A DNA stretch of 64,000 bases from positions 595,225 to 659,224 of the forward strand of contig QVOM02000057.1 in assembly GCA_003586115.2 (NCBI GenBank), read 5' to 3'. The notes beneath the pieces were generated by a model. The model did no database searches, was not told where the DNA came from, and saw nothing but the letters and a program-made list of their open reading frames with translations. Shown in pieces: positions 21,426 through 31,835 of this stretch (its first letter is position 1; the number at the start of each line of letters is the position of its first letter). Source of the stretch: Salvator merianae (lineage: Eukaryota; Chordata; Lepidosauria; Squamata; Teiidae). The translations under genes were made by a program, and so were the position numbers.

Positions 21426-22007
21426 AACTACATGTGAAGGAATCTCCTCCGCTCTTTTCCTGTGTTTAATCTGCAGTGTTATAGAAATGCTGGATGAGAA
21501 GCCTTCGCGAAAACCTCTGCCTGGCCTCCTAAAATCGTCCAGCACAATCGCCTAGGCAAGAAAAGTCTAAGCTAGACACACACAAACAGAGTCTCCTAGT
21601 ATTATATATATGGGTTGAAAGGCTGCACTGAAGACATTTCCACACCGGGCTCACTTCCGTCATCGCTAGAGTGCTGCATCATGGGAATTCTGCGAGCTGG
21701 GTTGCCTTTCTCCAGATGTTTTGCCACCAGCCTGCTGACAAAATGATTATTCAACCTGAGGAATGTCTACAATGCAGCATTCTAACTCTGAGCTACAGGT
21801 ATTCACTAATATAACACGAGCTTCTCTTGTCTGAAGTCCCTGGGCCCCCCAGAAACTCACCTTGACCTGAGCCTCACTTCTCTGTCAAACTTCCTTAGCA
21901 AGGTGGCCTCAACCAGGAGTTTGCACTCTTGCTGACACCGTCAGTGTCACTGGAGTCACCAAGCCACTGATATGTACTTGGTATGGCTGTGAGGATACAT
22001 GTTTTAG

Positions 22008-22210
22008 GTTGCATCCACACACATTAAAAAAAGAAGCAGCTCAAAGGCGGCTTAGAGGTAGCGGCATGTGGCAGCTAGCGTTCGCATCCCACCTCCAATC
22101 CACATTAAAGGGCAGGAAGTGTGCAGCCAAGTCTTTACAGAAAAGAAAAATTGGATTGGAGATTGCTTCTTGCCATTCGCTGCCAGATGGGAGAAGGAAT
22201 CAGAGGTAGT
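22008..22210. mobile_element. MITE-like end related to 61,302-61,456
   Basis: The segment GCATCCACACACATTAAAAA followed by AGCAGCTCAAAGGCGGC matches the terminal sequence of the MITE near 61.3 kb (CCACACGCTGTAAAAAAA, then AGCAGCTCGAAAATAGCC). Only one end is clear. Confidence 0.4.
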
Positions 22211-22253
22211 AGCGTGTGTCATTCCAAAAGCTACTGACGGACACGAAGGTAAG

Positions 22254-22306
22254 TGTCGCTATTACAGGAAACCCAGCCCGATTTCCCGTAATAGTGATAT
22301 TACGGG
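22254..22306. repeat. short hairpin with TATTAC/GTAATA core, copy 1
   Basis: GTCGCTATTACAGGAAA pairs with TTTCCCGTAATAGTGAT about ten bases later. The right arm itself forms a second inverted repeat, CCCGTAATA-gtga-TATTACGGG, at 22,285-22,306. The same core recurs at 23,885-23,939. Confidence 0.7.
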
Positions 22307-23663
22307 TTTTCAATTCAGTAACTCGGGACTACAATAAAGTGCTGAGACGACCACGGGTTGTAGCCTGCACCCTAACAGGGCCTTTGTGAACCCAGCAGGG
22401 TTGGAGGTGCTTGCTAGTTAATCGAATCCTGCAAACGTGGTGCCTTGACAAAGGAGTCGAAGGGATTTCTGCCAACTGCTTACACGGTTCACGGGATGCT
22501 TGCACAGAGCCAAAGAAAGATGGGTGGGAAGGGAAATTTGGGTAAAATGCTTGACGCTGCAGGCTTTTTCAATCAAGGCTGAAACGCAAATGGATGCAAA
22601 ACGGAATTGGATGGGGATGGTATGATCTCATCCCATACCAATCAAGCTAGGGAAAAACAGGAAAACACAGCAGTCGTAAAGGTACAAAAACGCCTCTGGA
22701 AGAGCTCTCGGTGGGTGCTTTTGCTGCCTTTGATCCCATGCAGCAGATACAGAAAAGATAAGACAAGCTGCTACGTGAGTTTGCAACCGATCCATGCTGT
22801 CAGAGGTTTCGAGAGTGTCCTGGAAGACCCTAAGGACTTGTCTGCAGTGGAACAATTTATTGCAGCTCCTTGCCGAGCCAAAACTGATTTAACCAGCAGA
22901 TGACTGGAAATGCAGAGGCTGAGAAATATCTGGGGAGCAGGGCCTGGCATCGTCAAAAAATGTTCTGTGCGTACAGTTCAAGTTGCATTGCTTCGAAGTG
23001 GGGGGGAAAAAAACAGAGCCAAGGAGTCTATTTGATTTCCATCTTTACCAGGACTGAGCTCCTGACAGTAGAGTCAAGGCAGTAGCTGAGCATCCAAGGG
23101 GCCTCTGAGCAAGTACAGAGTGGAGGGCTTCAGTGTGGATCAGGATACATGAGCTCCCTAGATCTCAAAGAAGGCAGTGACCTTAAACACACGGGGAGCT
23201 TTTTTTTATCCCTCTACCCGCTTCGTTACTGAGCAAACATATTTTGCATTTCGGCAGTTAACCATCCTGAGTCAAGTGCCCTAACTATAAAAGCTTAACT
23301 TGAAAACAGGGCTGGAAATAACAGAGTTATGTAGAGGTTCTGAACTGTCTGTTGTAGGAAATTTGAGGGCTACCAAACTGCAGTTTCCATCGGCTTGAAC
23401 AGCATGGAATTCACAGCTGGAATTCTAAACACAAGGCAGTTCCTTCCAGCACATGAAAAGAAAGAGGGTCTCTCCCTGGTGAATCAAAGGAAGCTGGGCT
23501 CTAGTTATGCTTTCTACCCATCCCTGTATTGTTTGCCGTCCTTTACAACCAAGGCTCTATGGGTACCTCCAGACACAGGCTAAATCTTGTGATTTTCCTG
23601 GGATTATATTGGGAACGCCATATGTAATTGGGGCATGCCCAGTATAGTCCCAGGATATAGAGG

Positions 23664-23866
23664 TAAGAACATAAGAGGAGCCTTGCTGGATTGGCCCACT
23701 GCCCATCTGCTCCAGCGGTCCACCAATGGCTTCTGGGCATCTCAAGTGGAAGATGAAGGCAAAACCTTCACCTGCTCTCTACTCCCTGCAAAGGGCCTTC
23801 AGAGGCATCCTGCCTGTTCCTCCAACCTGGAGGCGGTACCTGGGCATCCAGTCTAGTAGCCAATAT
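23664..23866 (-). mobile_element. CR1/L3-type LINE 3' end
   Basis: Begins on the + strand with AAGAACATAAGAGGAGCC, the reverse complement of a (TTCTTATG)-type LINE tail. It continues with CATCTCAAGTGGAAGATGAA and GCAAAGGGCCTTCAGAGGCA. The reverse complement of that last stretch joins directly onto the sense element at the window's right end (63,530-64,000), so both belong to one family. Confidence 0.8.
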
Positions 23867-23884
23867 TACAGGTGATATCCCCTA

Positions 23885-23939
23885 ATATCGCTATTACGGG
23901 AAATCTGGCAACAAGGCCAGATTTCCTGTAATGGTGATG
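23885..23939. repeat. short hairpin with TATTAC/GTAATA core, copy 2
   Basis: The arms 23,887-23,909 and 23,916-23,938 pair over about 23 positions, with G-U wobbles at four, around the six-base loop AACAAG. The stem bases GCCAGATTT/AAATCTGGC are perfect. It is a near-copy of the structure at 22,254-22,306. Confidence 0.8.
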
Positions 23940-26300
23940 GCTTCCCTGTGTCTGTCAGCTCCTTTTGTGATCGTCGCTCTTGTAAATTCTTGGGAGTGTG
24001 CCAAGTACACAAACAAAAACAAAAATGAAGGAAAGGGAATTGGGTGGGCAGATATCTGCCTGGCTTCCGGGTATTTGCAAGTGGAAAGAATCACAAAAAG
24101 AGCTGGCAGACAGAGGTAAGAGCCGCAGTACCTCCCACGATTGGCCTGGCAGTGAGAGGCCATTGCGGGACCTTCTTTAGATCCTGTGATTGTCTCCTGC
24201 CCTCTGGAGACACTTTTCTCTCTTTACTCTGGGCACCGGTCCAAGGATGTGGCCGATGCCAGGTGTCCTAGGAATGCAATGAGGCATTTGTAAGGTGAGT
24301 TGTTTCGGGTCACCGCAACGAGCAAAGCTTTGGTTTGCTTCCTAGTGGCAGTGCGATCCTGGATGCCTGGGTTCTTCCCTCTCACGCTATGGAATAGGAA
24401 TGGGGTCCCATGATGGCTTTGAAGGAGAATCATGCCAAATATTAAGAGGACAAGATCCCCCATGGCTCCAGGTTCAAAGGGAGTTTGAGCAAACATAAGC
24501 TGTTGGGCTCGTGCTGTTGGGCTCATGCTTTGGCGGTGTGGCTTCCTGCAACCTTTGCCCGCCCTGCCGGGCCAAGGCAAATGGGCACCTCTCAGGTTCT
24601 GTTTCGGGAGCAAGCAGCTCCTGGGGCTGAGGGATTGTCTGCCTGACTTCTGCAACCTTGGGCTCCCAGGCTCCCTCGCAGTGGGTGTGAGAAATTGATT
24701 TCAAGCTCAGGACCAGAGCCCGGAGGGGTGTGGGGGGGGAGAATGGGTGAAGAGCAGCGTTCCTGTCAGCCTTCCCCCCCCCACCCCACCCCCTGGGACG
24801 TGAGTCAGCCCCTGAAACATCTGATGAGTTCATCCACTCTGTCCCCACAGCAGGCACTCCACCCAAGGCGAGCGCTCCGTTCCAGAAGCACACAGGAAGA
24901 AAGAACCGGGCCCACTCGGCGTGAGCGTGCGTGAAGAACTTCTAACTTGGCCTGGCTTGTAAGCTTCAGCCTCCATGCGTGCTGAGGACGTCCTCCGCTT
25001 CGCTCGCCTGGCGTGGGAGCTGAGCCCTCGCTGGCTTTAATCACAAGGCGCCCGGCGCCTTTCCAAAATTCTGCACGATCTCACCCTTCCTCGAGCCCCT
25101 TCTGAAGGCTGAATCCTCCTCCAATATCCATCTTCACAGGGAGGAAATGTCAGCTGGGCAGCGAGTCGCTTTCCTTCCGCATCACCGGACCCAGAAACAT
25201 CCATCTTTGGCTCCGGGCGGAAGGAAGGCGGCTCGTCGCTTCGCTGGTGTGTTCTTTCCACTCGGAAGGTGGATCAAAGGCGGATTAAAACTTAGGTGCA
25301 GTTCGGTCCTTAGCCGCTTCCCCTGTGCGTGGTTGCTGGGAGGAGGGGAACAGGGCAAGTTGGCCGCTCGGAGAACAGTCTGTATGACTAGATGGGCCAT
25401 GGGTCGGATCCAGTGGGGCACTTCTTACGTTCTTGCTTTCTTCTGTCCAAACTCAGCCTGTCCTGCAGAGTAACTCCTTGCCTCAGTAAAAGCTCCGCTG
25501 CTCCAACCATCACCCGTGTAAACCTGAAAGCCCTGGTTTCATTCCAGAATCGGTTGCCCTCTACCAAGACAGAGCTGTGGAGCACACAAGAAAAAAGAGA
25601 GTTCCTCTGAGCACGCAAGGATGATAGCCACAGGCAGTTTCTGAACAACGGGCAGGAGCTGAGGCCCAAAACATCTGGACAACATCATGCTCTCTGGGGC
25701 TGTTCTGAGGCCCTCCATCTTTCATGCCGCCGGCAATGGCTTTCTTGTTCCTAATCTCTTGTTCTCCGAGGGAGGCGCTGAGGGCAAGGAGAGGGCAGGC
25801 CAGACCGGATCCTGCCTCCCTCGGGACCTCATCCCCACACCAGCTGTGGAGCGTGAGGGCAAGATGGTCAAAAGGATTCTACAGGCGGCGGCCGGGGGGG
25901 AGATCTCGTCCGCACAGCTGGCCCCCTGTGGCTGAGTGGGAACGGACGAAGAGCGGGCGGCGAACGGAAGGAAGGAAGATGTCCTTTGTCTCTGCCTCAC
26001 GCTCCAGTTCTGCGTCGCCAAATGGAAAAACAATCTGTGTGTTTAGTTCTGGTGCTCTGCCCTCTGCCTGAGACTGCAGAATCGTTCCCACAACGTTTAT
26101 GACGCGTGCCAAGAAGGAAACGCCCGACTGGGGCTGCATTCACACGCAGTTTAATGAGAATGCTGGCCTGGAGAAGGTTTGCCACTGGGATTGTTCACGT
26201 GCTAGCCTGCATCTCTCTCTCTCTCTCTCTCTCACGTGGACGTTCTTGGCTGGAAAAGATGGATGAGGGATGGGTTGGGAACACAAGGGCCACACGCTGC
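23940..26300. other. gene-free stretch, nothing firm
   Basis: No exon recognised. CpG content rises near 24,900-25,300. The phrase GGATTAAAACTTAGGTG near 25,282 is a remnant of the MITE family at 26,309-26,541. Confidence 0.4.
26211..26233. repeat. (CT)n microsatellite
   Basis: About 11 CT units. Confidence 0.95.
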
Positions 26301-26308
26301 CCTCTCAG

Positions 26309-26541
26309 AGGGCCCAGCCACACCCAGGTTTTAATCCAGCTTCAGTCCACTTTGGGATTGAAATAACCCATCAGCAAAGTAACTAATCATTTCCTTTCCA
26401 CATTATCCAACCCAAAGGTGGACTTCCTGAGTTAGAGATTGCTGAACGAAAGCATCTTATGACTTCACTGATGTGTTCTCTCGGTCTGAAAGAGGACTGA
26501 AGTGGGATTAAAAGTTAGGCGTGTGGCTGGGCCCTGAGATG
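26309..26541. mobile_element. MITE with about 50-bp terminal inverted repeats
   Basis: The left end, GGGCCCAGCCACACCCAGGT then TTTTAATCCAGCTTCAGTCC, is the reverse complement of the right end, GGACTGAAGTGGGATTAAAA then GTTAGGCGTGTGGCTGGGCC, with a few mismatches. About 130 bp lie between, with no coding capacity. Single ends of the family occur near 25,282 and 60,760. I see no clear target-site duplication, so the superfamily is uncertain. Confidence 0.75.
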
Positions 26542-26814
26542 CTTTCTTGCTACAGCTGGATGCAGCCTGGATTGGCAGTGAAGTCGTGCAAGGACCCAAC
26601 CATGTAGCGAGGGAGACTGGCGCCAGCATCTTGATTGCGCCATCATTTCCAGGCAGAGCATGTGTTTGGATGGAGAAGGCTCCTGGATGCTTCCCAGAGC
26701 CCCCCATTTGAAGCCTGGATCTGCCTGTGGGAGGTGAGAGGGCAGAGCTGAATGGATAGATGGTCTCATTGAGCCAAGGGAGGAGCACCCCACTGGAGCT
26801 GGCATAGAATGTTG

Positions 26815-27035
26815 GCAGTGGAATCCTGGGAGCTGTAGTTCAGTAGGGCTGGTATGCTGAGAGCTGGGGGTTGTAGTTTAGTGGACTCGGCACAGAATCC
26901 TGGGAGTTATAGTGTGGGGATGGTAGTTTAGGGGAGCTGGAATAGAATGTTGGGAGTGGAATTCAGGGAGTTGCAGTTCAACCAGGGGTCACAGTTCAAA
27001 GGACTGGCACAGAATGCTGGGAATTATAGTTCATG
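26815..27035. repeat. array of GAATnCTGGGAGTTGTAGTTCA motifs (ZNF143/STAF-like)
   Basis: At least five degenerate copies lie at about 26,821-26,843, 26,850-26,880, 26,893-26,912, 26,944-26,980 and 27,010-27,033. Read on the minus strand, a unit is TGAACTACAACTCCCAGCAT, close to the ZNF143/STAF site ACTACAnnTCCCAGnATGC. Dispersed single or paired copies occur near 2,030, 30,140, 31,475, 36,030 and 54,835-54,945, which points to carriage by a short transposable element. Whether any copy binds protein is unknown. Confidence 0.75.
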
Positions 27036-27525
27036 AACATCTGGAGGGCTCCAAGCTGAGATGCCCTGCTCCAGCTGTTGGTCCTCTACCATATGCCCTG
27101 GAACAGGATTTTCTGTTCTAGAGCTCCCTGGAATAAAGTGAGTCACTGGTGAGCACACACAATTTCCTTTCCTTTTCTTTTTTTCGTCCTTCTCCCCAAG
27201 CATAAGGAATTCTTCCTGTGATCAGGCTGGGAGGACCTGACTTTAAAGCAGCGTGGGAACGGTGCCCAAGTGCTGTTAGCCAGGGATTTTTCTGCTGTCT
27301 TCGTCTGGCAGAGTCAGCATCTTGAAGCGTTCTCTTCTAATTCTTCCATACACTGTTTTCGTTCTCCTTTCCCGGCCAAGAAGGTAAAGATCTGGGCTGA
27401 GAGTTAAGAGTTTCATGTTTACAATGCAGGCCCTGCTTAAGGGTTTTTCCGCACCAGAAAAAAAATGTATTAATGGATACCTGGAACAGCCTCCTTGCTC
27501 TGTGGTTTGGGGCTCCAGGTTTAGG
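27036..27525. other. gene-free stretch, nothing recognised
   Basis: No exon, RNA gene or named repeat recognised. Confidence 0.4.
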
Positions 27526-27529
27526 GGGA

Positions 27530-27601
27530 GAGGCCGGGAATTTAACCTATGCCCCTGTACTTTCCAGGCTGTTTGTTCTACCACTGAGCTACATCTGTTC
27601 C
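27530..27601 (-). mobile_element. tRNA-like SINE head
   Basis: The reverse complement has the A-box GTAGCTCAGTGGTAGAAC and the B-box GGTTAAATTCC at tRNA-like spacing. No full cloverleaf with paired acceptor ends is seen, so this is a SINE promoter and not a tRNA gene. Confidence 0.65.
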
Positions 27602-27776
27602 CAGGACCATCAAGTCAGGTCCAACTCCTGGTTGACTTCCTGGGCATCTGCGTGCAGTTTTCTTGGCATGGATACAAAAGTGGTTCAACATTGCCTGCTG
27701 GGGAAGAGGCCGGGTATTGAACCAGCGACCCTCTGCTTTCCCGGCCATTTGCTCTACCCCAGAGTGAAGGCCACAC
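27602..27776 (-). mobile_element. tRNA-derived SINE with BovB-like tail
   Basis: The minus-strand head (27,709-27,776) has a B-box GGTTCAATACC. The body reads GGCAATGTTGAACCACTTTT, then TGCCAAGAAAACTGCACGC and AGTTGGACCTGACTTGATGG. This parallels the 'ggcaatggcaaaccac ... cttgcc ... gtcggacacgactg' 3' part shared by BovB LINEs and their SINE partners. A second copy is at 49,345-49,530. Confidence 0.65.
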
Positions 27777-28813
27777 CCATGGCAGCATTACACTTTGGTA
27801 AGAGTGTAAAAGCAAGAGTTGGGCGTTGACTTCCATCCCGATGTCACTGAAATCCCACTACAGTTATACCATATTATCCTATGTTGTATTATAATATTGT
27901 ACCTGCTGAACGGCAGAAAACTCCTATAGACCAGAGACAAACCTAAAGGGCAACCTCTAGTACCCCCCAACTTTCTGCCTGCAAGGTTGCTCATGGCCAC
28001 CAGGTGGCAGCCTCACCGTGTGACTGAAGACGGTCCTGACACGCCACACATACTGAAAACAAAACACACATCTGTCCACTGCTGTTCTGCTTTGGCAAGA
28101 GGACTGGAGGCGACTTTTCCCACGCAGAAGCCAGGAGGAGGCTCAAAGATGGCTCTGCTGCAGGCCTGATCCATTTCAAGGAGCTAGGCTGCATTCTGTG
28201 GGGCAGGGAAAAAGAGACTTTTAACCTGTTGGACATCTGCGTGCCTGCATTCCCAGCCCAGGGCTTCCTTTCTACTTCTGTTGGGCTATTTGCTTGCCTG
28301 TCTCCATCAGTTTGCAGGGTTGCTGAATTGCAGGACAATCAAATCAGCTGGTCTCTGCTCCCCCCCCCAGTTGTTACTGGAAAGTGAGGTATTTCTCTGC
28401 TAAGGAGGACCAGTCAGTGGAAACTTCAAATGGCTTTTGCTGGCTTGATGTTTCCAGATAACTTTTCCAGGCAAATTATGGAGGCATCCGAGCCAAGGTG
28501 GCCATGTGGGGATTGAGTCGGGAGGAAAGTGGCTGAACCTCCGCAATGCTTGCGGTCTTCTCTGATCACTTTGTTCAGCATGATACAGGGAAAGTTTCTC
28601 AGAAGTATTTGCCTAATTTTCGGGGAAAAGAGGAGGGTAGTGCAGCTGGGGAATAAACCACGCGGCGTGTGAACACAGAGCGCTATAATAAATAAAGCGA
28701 ATGCCAGCTCAGCAACTATTGTTTCTTTGCTGATGGGTGGTGGTTGTCCTTTTTTAAAAAAACTTGGCTTCTTCGTCTTGATTGTTTAAATTTGATTTTG
28801 CAGTTTTAAACTG
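27777..28813. other. gene-free stretch, nothing recognised
   Basis: No exon recognised. Confidence 0.4.
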
Positions 28814-29655
28814 TTACTTTCTCTTTCCTTCTCTGTCTCTCTGCCTTTCTCTTTCCTTCTCTGTCTCTCTGCCTTTCTCTTTCCTTCTCTGTCTCTCTGT
28901 CTTTCTCTTTCCTTCTCTCTCTGTCTTTCTCTTTCCTTCTCTGTCTCTCTGTCTTTCTCTTTCCTTCTCTGTCTCTCTGTCTTTCTCTTTCTTTCTCTCT
29001 CTGTCTTTCTCTTTCCTTCTCTGTCTCTCTGCCTTTCTCTTTCCTTCTCTGTCTCTCTGCCTTTCTCTTTCCTTCTCTCTCTGTCTTTCTCTTTCCTTCT
29101 CTGTCTCTCTGTCTTTCTCTTTCCTTCTCTGTCTCTCTGCCTTTCTCTTTCCTTCTCTCTCTGTCTTTCTCTTTCCTTCTCTGTCTCTCTGCCTTTCTCT
29201 TTTCTTCTCTGTCTCTCTGCCTTTCTCTTTCCTTCTCTCTCTGTCTTTCTCTTTCCTTCTCTGTCTCTCTGTCTTTCTCTTTCCTTCTCTGTCTCTCTGC
29301 CTTTCTCTTTTCTTCTCTGTCTCTCTGCCTTTCTCTTTCCTTCTCTCTCTGTCTTTCTCTTTCCTTCTCTGTCTCTCTGTCTTTCTCTTTCCTTCTCTGT
29401 CTCTCTGCCTTTCTCTTTCTTTCTCTCTCTGTCTTTCTCTTTCCTTCTCTGTCTCTCTGCCTTTCTCTTTCCTTCTCTGTCTCTCTGCCTTTCTCTTTCC
29501 TTCTCTCTCTGCCTTTCTCTTTTCTTCTCTGTCTCTCTGCCTTTCTCTTTCCTTCTCTGTCTCTCTGTCTTTCTCTTTCCTTCTCTGTCTCTCTGTCTTT
29601 CTCTTTCCTTCTCTGTCTCTCTGCCTTTCTCTTTCTTTCTCTCTCTCCCTTCCTT
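28814..29655. repeat. polypyrimidine minisatellite, 28-bp and 24-bp units
   Basis: About 840 bases in which one strand is almost only C and T, broken by single Gs. The base unit of 28 bp is CTCTGCCTTTCTCTTTCCTT plus CTCTGTCT. A 24-bp variant lacks one GTCT, and CTGCC alternates with CTGTC. The 28- and 24-bp forms alternate irregularly, giving about 30 units. The long open frames on both strands (Ser/Phe/Leu-rich one way, Arg/Glu/Lys-rich the other) exist only because the repeat contains no stop codon. Confidence 0.97.
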
Positions 29656-30530
29656 GTCTTCTCTTCCATCTCTCTTCAAAGTGCTTTCCTCTTCCTCACC
29701 CATTCTGTTTGACGTGACTCATCCAGTTCTTCCTGCTCTTCCTTTTTCAAACCTCCCTCCTTAATAACTAGGTTTCTTCCATCTTCAGAACCAGTTCATT
29801 TGAGGTGGCCAAAGTGAGCTGGCTTTGCATAAGGACTCTTTACATGATCTACACAAAGATTATTAAGGTGCTCTGGTTTACTTTCCTTTGAAAACCTTGG
29901 CAGTCGTAGAAAGAGAAAGATAACTGAGAATACATGCACGGTTCCTTCCTTCAGATGGGCCCCCAAGACAGATCTGTGTCTATCCAGATTGAGAGAGACG
30001 CATTTTGTTTACTTTGCTGATAGCTTGCCCATCCTCTTCATTAGTCCTTTTTTAAATTAGCCCCCCCCCCTTTAAATTTAGGCTTCACAGAAACCAGATT
30101 TTGTGTCTCCTGATGCTGGACTGCCCAGTGGCAGGTAATGATGGGAGCTGTAGTCCAGTTGGAAGGGCCATAGCCCTAGCCCCCCTGTAAAAACCTGAGC
30201 AGTTAAGAGGTGCAGGTTTCAATATTATCTAGCACTGCCATCTACCGACTGTTCTGTGGTACTAAATCACAGATCCGTAGTTCTTTAGTTGCCTTGAGAC
30301 AGGCAAGCACTAGATTTTGTCACAAATCAGGTGCTTTGCTGGGTTTGGTAAAAAAACAACACAGTGGGGGTTGTAGGGAACAATTCAGTGGTTTGATTCC
30401 CTGTATTCCGATCGCGTTCTTGGTCTCCTCTCCTTGTTTCCTTGTGACCACAGGCTACCCCAGAGGACCGTGTGGAGGCCAGAAACCCAACATTTCGACA
30501 TTTATGGTGGTACTGATTACCAGCTAAAGA
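29656..30530. other. gene-free stretch, nothing firm
   Basis: No exon recognised. One GATGGGAGCTGTAGTCCAGTTGG motif of the ZNF143-like repeat family lies near 30,140. Confidence 0.4.
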
Positions 30531-30985
30531 ATTCTGGATGAAAATACAAACTGAAATTAGAGCAATATGTAACCAACCAGTTGTTCTGAAGCCAGAAATT
30601 GCTTTATTGCATGGCTTCACAGAACTAAATCTTAACATAAACCAAAAGCAACTGCTCCATTACTTCATATTTGCAGCTCAACATCAAACTGGAAAGATGC
30701 CGATAACTTATCTGTTCAGAAATGGTAGGGAGAATTATGGTCAATAACGATAATTATAGCATCACAACCAAAGGCTATGCAAGCTGCAAGACAAGAAAAT
30801 AAAGACCTTCAGTTATAGGAAACTTGCCTGGAAGAGATGAAAAAGAAAAAGAGACAAAGAGATACCTGAAAAAGAATTTCTACAAAAATGGACGGAAGCA
30901 TAGAAGATGACAAAAGGGAAAAACAGTATGGAAAAGTGCAAGACGGAGCATACATATTTGTAATATAACAGGTTTGTTAATAAAA
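30530..30985 (+). mobile_element. possible L1-type LINE ORF2 tail
   Basis: The frame from 30,538 encodes KPEIALLHGFTELNLNINQK followed by QLLHYFIFAAQHQTGK. The arrangement resembles the C-terminal part of L1 ORF2 ('LLxxLLxAARxxIAxxWK'). A/G-rich sequence follows, with lysine and aspartate-like codons, ending in an A-rich stretch. Stops and the short length make this a dead fragment, and the family assignment is tentative. Confidence 0.35.
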
Positions 30986-31389
30986 ATTGGTTAAGTAAAA
31001 AAACCAAGCCCTTGTGTGCTGTTTTGTGAAGTTTTGAGGAGCCGAATAAAGGGAGAGCCTCACATTTCAGTCCGCTGATGCAGTAAAACATAGTATGATC
31101 ATAACATGTAAGAGGAACATGTAACTGAGCTGGAAAGTGACGGAAGGAACTGAAGAACAGAGAAGTTGTTGCATTAACAGCAGCGAGTTTTGGGCGACTT
31201 GCCACTGTCAGTCCGCATAATGGCACTAGGGGGGCAACTGAGGACTAAATCCACCCTCAGAGCTCTTCATTGTGCTCGGAGGGCGGATTTTGTGCCTTGG
31301 AGGCAGTCAGGAGGCCCAGTGGGGGAAGCCATGTGGTTTATGACATGTGCATGCAGGCTATTTGGTCTCTATAATTCTTTATATTGCAA

Positions 31390-31508
31390 CAGTGGTTCTC
31401 AAACTGAGATCTTCCAGATGTCCCTGAACAACGACAGCTCCTGGGCATTCTAGTGGGACTGGCTGCGAATAGAATGCTGGGAGTTGTAGTTCAGCTAGGA
31501 ACCACAGG
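31390..31508. mobile_element. short hAT-like MITE carrying a ZNF143-like motif
   Basis: Starts CAGTGGTTCTCAAACTGAGA, a hAT/Charlie-like terminus, and ends near GGAACCACAGG, which roughly inverts the start. Inside lies GAATGCTGGGAGTTGTAGTT at 31,471-31,490. It sits about 300 bp upstream of the EEF1G promoter. Confidence 0.5.
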
Positions 31509-31794
31509 TCAGTAGCCAGCCCACCCCTTTTGCTTGCAATCTTATCTTCCTCTCTAGGAATTCACGAGTAACCTAGGTACCCAGCGAGATTTTCTCTAAG
31601 TTTTCCTATCTCTGCGGAGCGCCTTCTTCCCCGCCCTCTCCGCGCTGCCCCCGCCCTCCTTGGCATTGTTCCTGCGACGCTCCGCCTCCGCCGCGCGGTG
31701 ACGCACCATAAAGGGAGAGGGGCGTGGCCTGCGCGGAGCGCCCGCCGTTGCGTCCGTTGGCCGCCAGCTTGCTTTACGGCCGCCTCGCGCGACG

Positions 31795-31820
31795 CTCCTC
31801 CTTTTCCTCTCCTCGCTAAG
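31795..31820 (+). promoter_or_regulatory. EEF1G: 5'TOP-like pyrimidine tract / EEF1G 5' UTR
   Basis: An uninterrupted pyrimidine tract, CTCCTCCTTTTCCTCTCCTC, lies just before GCTAAG-ATG. EEF1G belongs to the TOP mRNA class, whose transcripts start at a C followed by pyrimidines and are translated under mTOR/LARP1 control. The exact start base cannot be fixed from sequence, but a start in this tract would give a very short TOP leader. Confidence 0.65.
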
Positions 31821-31835
31821 ATGGCGGCGGCCGGG
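31821..31835 (+). CDS. EEF1G: EEF1G coding exon 1
   Basis: Five codons (MAAAG) and a GTGAGC donor, phase 0. The 15-base coding exon is typical of this gene. Confidence 0.93.

Larger units (their letters stand above)
19629..22250. other. gene-free stretch with L2 3' end and TG repeats
   Basis: No exon recognised. It contains GCGT/GCCT-type simple sequence near 19,715-19,760, TG runs near 21,030 and 21,390, and an L2-like 3' end near 20,400. Confidence 0.4.

Noticed and set aside
27530..27601. Possible tRNA gene on the minus strand
   Set aside because: A and B boxes are present but acceptor and anticodon stems do not pair properly and SINE body follows; it is a SINE head.
28782..29717. Open frames of about 300 codons on + and - strands through the CT tract
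   Set aside because: They exist in several frames on both strands because the repeat lacks stop codons; the composition is pure low complexity and there is no promoter or domain.
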